From contig CALKUW010000325.1 of assembly GCA_937996585.1 (NCBI GenBank), forward strand, positions 1-8,166: a DNA stretch of 8,166 bases, in the 5' to 3' direction. Below the pieces are notes generated by a model. The model was not told the origin of the DNA. It worked only from the letters and a program-made list of their open reading frames with translations, and made no database searches. Of the stretch, positions 5,514 through 8,166 are shown in pieces. The translations under genes were made by a program, and so were the position numbers. This DNA is from an uncultured Flavobacteriales bacterium. GTDB lineage: Bacteria > Bacteroidota > Bacteroidia > Flavobacteriales_D > Sanyastnellaceae. Position 1 is the first letter of the stretch, and every line of letters begins with the position of its first letter.

Positions 5514-8166
5514 TCAGGCCTCCTCCGGCTGCGTGTAGAGTTCCACGCTCGGACAGGTGCACACGAGATTCCGGTCTCCATAGGCGTTGTCAACCCGCGC
5601 CACGGACGGCCAGAACTTGCGCTCCCGCATCACCGGAACCGGGTAGGCCGCCTCCTCCCGGGAGTAGGCATGCTGCCATTCGGTCGCCGTCAATTCAGCA
5701 GCCGTGTGCGGTGCCATCACCAGCGGGTTGTCCTCTTTGTCCCATCGGCCCTCCTCCACCATCCGGATCTCCTCGCGGATGGCGATCATGGCCTCGCAGA
5801 ACCGGTCGAGTTCCTCCAGCGGCTCGCTTTCCGTGGGCTCGATCATGAGCGTGCCGGCCACCGGCCAGCTGACGGTGGGCGCGTGAAAACCGTAATCGAT
5901 CAGGCGCTTCGCGATGTCGGTGACGTCGATGCCCGCAGAGGCCTTGAACGGCCGGCAATCGATAATCATCTCGTGGGCCACGTTGCCGCGGTTGCCCTTG
6001 TAGAGGATGTCGTAATGGCCCTCCAATCGGCTGCGCAGGTAATTCGCGTTGAGGATGGCCACCTCCGTGCTGCTGCGCAGGCCATCAGGCCCGAGCAACC
6101 GGATGTACGCGTAGGAGATCAGGTGGATCAAGGCGCTGCCGAATGGCGATGCGCTGACCGCTTCGATCGCCTGGTCGCCACCCACCGCATCGAGCGGATG
6201 GCCGGGCAGGAAGGGCACCAGATGTTCCGCCACCCCGATGGGCCCCACACCGGGTCCCCCACCGCCGTGGGGGATGGCGAAGGTCTTGTGCAGATTGAGG
6301 TGGCAGACGTCCGCCCCGATCAGGCCGGGGCTGGTCAGACCGACCTGCGCATTCATGTTGGCACCGTCCATGTAGATCTGACCGCCGTGTTCGTGCACCA
6401 CGCGCGTCACATCGAGGATGTGCTCCTCGAACACCCCGTGCGTGGAAGGGTAGGTAATCATCAATGCCCCCAGCCGGTCGGCATGCTCGGCGGCCTTCTC
6501 CTTGAGCTCGTCGAGGTTGATGTTGCCGTGCTTGTCGCAGCCGATCACCACCACCTGCATGCCGCACATCACGGCGGAAGCCGGGTTGGTGCCATGGGCA
6601 GATGAAGGGATGAGACAGACGTCGCGGTGGGATTCTCCGCGTGAAGCGTGGTAGGCACGGATGACGAGCAGGCCAGTGTATTCCCCCTGCGCCCCACTGT
6701 TGGGCTGCAGGCTCATGCCGGCGAAACCGGTGATCTCGCATAGGTGCCGCTCCAGCTCCGCCACCATCTCACGGGTGCCCGCAGCCTGCTCGGGCGGACA
6801 GAAGGGGTGCAGCTGGGCGAAGGAGGCCCAACCGATCGGCAGCAGCTCCGTGGCCGCGTTGAGTTTCATGGTGCACGACCCCAAGGGGATCATGGCGTGC
6901 GTGAGCGAAAGGTCCTTGTTCTCGAGGTGCTTGAGGTACCGCATCATGGCGGTCTCGGACCGGTGGGAATTGAACACGCTGTGGTGGAGGTAATCCACCG
7001 CCCTCAATTGCTCCCCCAGCGGTGAAGTGAACCCCTCCATGGAAGGGAAGACCGCCGTGGTGAAGCCGAGCACCTCGCAGAGGTCCTGGAAATCCTCGGG
7101 AAGGGTGCATTCGTGGAAAGCGACGCCCACATGGACGCCATCGGGGAAGTAGCGGAGGTTGATCCGCTTGCGCTCCGCCCGCTCCATCACCGCACCGATG
7201 TCCTCCATGGCGAAGACCACGGTGTCGAAGAACAAGTCGTGTACCGGGGCACAGCCCGCCGCCCTTCCAGCATCGGCAAGGGCACAGGCGAGGGCGTGGA
7301 TGCGCTCTGCAATGGAGCGCAATCCCTTCGGGCCATGGTAGACGGCATACATGCTGGCCATCACCGCCAACAGGCTCTGGGCCGTGCAGATGTTGCTCGT
7401 CGCCCGGTCGCGGCGTATATGCTGTTCACGGGTCTGCAAGGCCATGCGGTAGGCCATGTTGCCCATGCGGTCGACGGACGCGCCGATCACCCGTCCGGGT
7501 ACGTTGCGCTTGAACTCGAGACGGGTGGCAAAGAATGCCGCATGAGGTCCGCCGTAGCCCATGGGAACACCGAAACGCTGGCTGTTGCCGACCACCACAT
7601 CCGCGCCCATGGCGCCGGGTGATTGCACCAGTGCACAAGCGAGCAGGTCCGTGGCAACCACGACCCTGACCTCGGCCTCATGCGCCCGCGCGATGAAATC
7701 CTGCAAGGGCTCCACGCGTCCCCGATCATCGGGGTACTGCACGAAGGCGCCAAAGACGCCGTTGGAGAAGTCCATATCCACCTCGGCACAGCGCTCAATC
7801 CGGATGTCGAGGTGCTCAGCACGGCTCTTCAGCACCGCCCAGGTCTGTGGAAACACACCATCGGACACGAGAAAACGGTTGACTCCCTCCTTGGCCGCCT
7901 TCCGGCTGCGCGCATTGAAAAGCATGGTCATCGCCTCGGCCGCGGCGGTCGCTTCGTCGAGCAAGCTGGCGTTAGCCAACTCCATGCCCGTCAGGTCACA
8001 GACGACGGTCTGGAAGTTCATCAGGGCTTCGAGCCGACCCTGCGCAATTTCCGCCTGATAGGGGGTATATGCCGTGTACCACCCGGGATTCTCCATCACG
8101 TTCCGGCGGATGACACTCGGCACCTCGGTCGGGTGATAGCCCATCCCGATGTAGTTGCGGTACAGC
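5514..8166 (-). CDS. gcvP: Glycine dehydrogenase (decarboxylating), glycine cleavage P-protein, N-terminus cut by window edge
   Basis: The P-protein is the PLP enzyme that decarboxylates glycine and passes the aminomethyl group to the lipoyl arm of H-protein, feeding one-carbon units to folate. The window holds 883 residues and the normal TGA. The first visible residues, LYRNYIGMGYHPTEVPSVI, align with about residue 80 of the 957-residue E. coli enzyme, so some 80 residues lie off the right edge. Numbering from the Met at 8144, motifs are ENPGWYTAYTPYQ (18-30), QRFGVPMGYGGPHAAFF (189-205), QTREQHIRRD (237-246), PLGSCTMKLNAA (420-431), PNSGAQGEYTGLL (481-493), SSAHGTNPASA (514-524), YPSTHGVFEE (565-574) and DGANMNAQVG (593-602). 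The PLP lysine is K620 in HLNLHKTFAIPHGGGGPG, codon at 6285-6287. Its spacing from this Met equals that in E. coli (K706, M87 from memory). The N- and C-terminal halves are fused, unlike the split gcvPA/gcvPB form. No gcvT or gcvH lies in view. No defect is seen. Confidence 0.97.
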   Translation of the reverse strand, partial: LYRNYIGMGYHPTEVPSVIRRNVMENPGWYTAYTPYQAEIAQGRLEALMNFQTVVCDLTGMELANASLLDEATAAAEAMTMLFNARSRKAAKEGVNRFLVSDGVFPQTWAVLKSRAEHLDIRIERCAEVDMDFSNGVFGAFVQYPDDRGRVEPLQDFIARAHEAEVRVVVATDLLACALVQSPGAMGADVVVGNSQRFGVPMGYGGPHAAFFATRLEFKRNVPGRVIGASVDRMGNMAYRMALQTREQHIRRDRATSNICTAQSLLAVMASMYAVYHGPKGLRSIAERIHALACALADAGRAAGCAPVHDLFFDTVVFAMEDIGAVMERAERKRINLRYFPDGVHVGVAFHECTLPEDFQDLCEVLGFTTAVFPSMEGFTSPLGEQLRAVDYLHHSVFNSHRSETAMMRYLKHLENKDLSLTHAMIPLGSCTMKLNAATELLPIGWASFAQLHPFCPPEQAAGTREMVAELERHLCEITGFAGMSLQPNSGAQGEYTGLLVIRAYHASRGESHRDVCLIPSSAHGTNPASAVMCGMQVVVIGCDKHGNINLDELKEKAAEHADRLGALMITYPSTHGVFEEHILDVTRVVHEHGGQIYMDGANMNAQVGLTSPGLIGADVCHLNLHKTFAIPHGGGGPGVGPIGVAEHLVPFLPGHPLDAVGGDQAIEAVSASPFGSALIHLISYAYIRLLGPDGLRSSTEVAILNANYLRSRLEGHYDILYKGNRGNVAHEMIIDCRPFKASAGIDVTDIAKRLIDYGFHAPTVSWPVAGTLMIEPTESEPLEELDRFCEAMIAIREEIRMVEEGRWDKEDNPLVMAPHTAAELTATEWQHAYSREEAAYPVPVMRERKFWPSVARVDNAYGDRNLVCTCPSVELYTQPEEA

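Noticed and set aside
5443..5562. Upstream start that would lengthen the 640-residue protein by 40 residues
   Set aside because: It would overlap the end of gcvP by 49 bases and bury the signal peptide. The later ATG at 5442 fits the family.
5448..6605. 385-codon open frame on the plus strand
   Set aside because: Antisense to gcvP in codon register; it ends where gcvP first uses a TCA codon, as expected for a shadow.
1..8166. One operon or functional system joining gcvP, the cargo pair and GH3
   Set aside because: Hairpins separate the last three genes, gaps are 68-118 bases with possible promoters, and no shared pathway is evident. Same-strand order alone is weak evidence.

Overview
The window comes from a GC-rich member of the Bacteroidota (roughly 60% G+C by eye). 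Two genes encode secreted proteins that end in type IX secretion system (T9SS) type A sorting domains, a machinery essentially confined to this phylum. A third gene is a GH3-family enzyme of the form common in Bacteroidota. None of the start codons has a clear Shine-Dalgarno sequence, which also fits the phylum. I cannot place it more precisely.

All four genes lie on the minus strand. In transcription order (right to left) they are: (1) 5514-8166, glycine decarboxylase P-protein gcvP, with its first ~80 residues beyond the right edge; (2) 3520-5442, a 640-residue secreted T9SS cargo protein; (3) 1368-3401, a 677-residue secreted T9SS cargo protein with the same architecture as (2); (4) 1-1299, a GH3-family acyl-adenylating enzyme whose C-terminus runs off the left edge. 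Strong hairpins follow genes (2) and (3), so the four genes look like mostly separate transcription units that share a direction. Every gap between genes is under 120 bases and holds only terminators and possible promoters. I see no RNA genes, mobile elements, CRISPR arrays or tandem repeats.

gcvP and the GH3 enzyme are cytoplasmic. The two cargo proteins carry a signal peptide for Sec export and a C-terminal signal for T9SS passage across the outer membrane. Nothing in the sequence ties the metabolic genes to the secreted pair.

The window looks largely ordinary, and I do not see a clear new multi-gene system. Most worth a second look are the tandem cargo paralogues: both have almost no lysine across more than 600 residues, both share an unnamed domain before the sorting tail, and both carry a similar short motif 53-54 bases upstream of the start. 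The long plus-strand open frames are antisense shadows, explained by avoidance of TTA, CTA and TCA codons.
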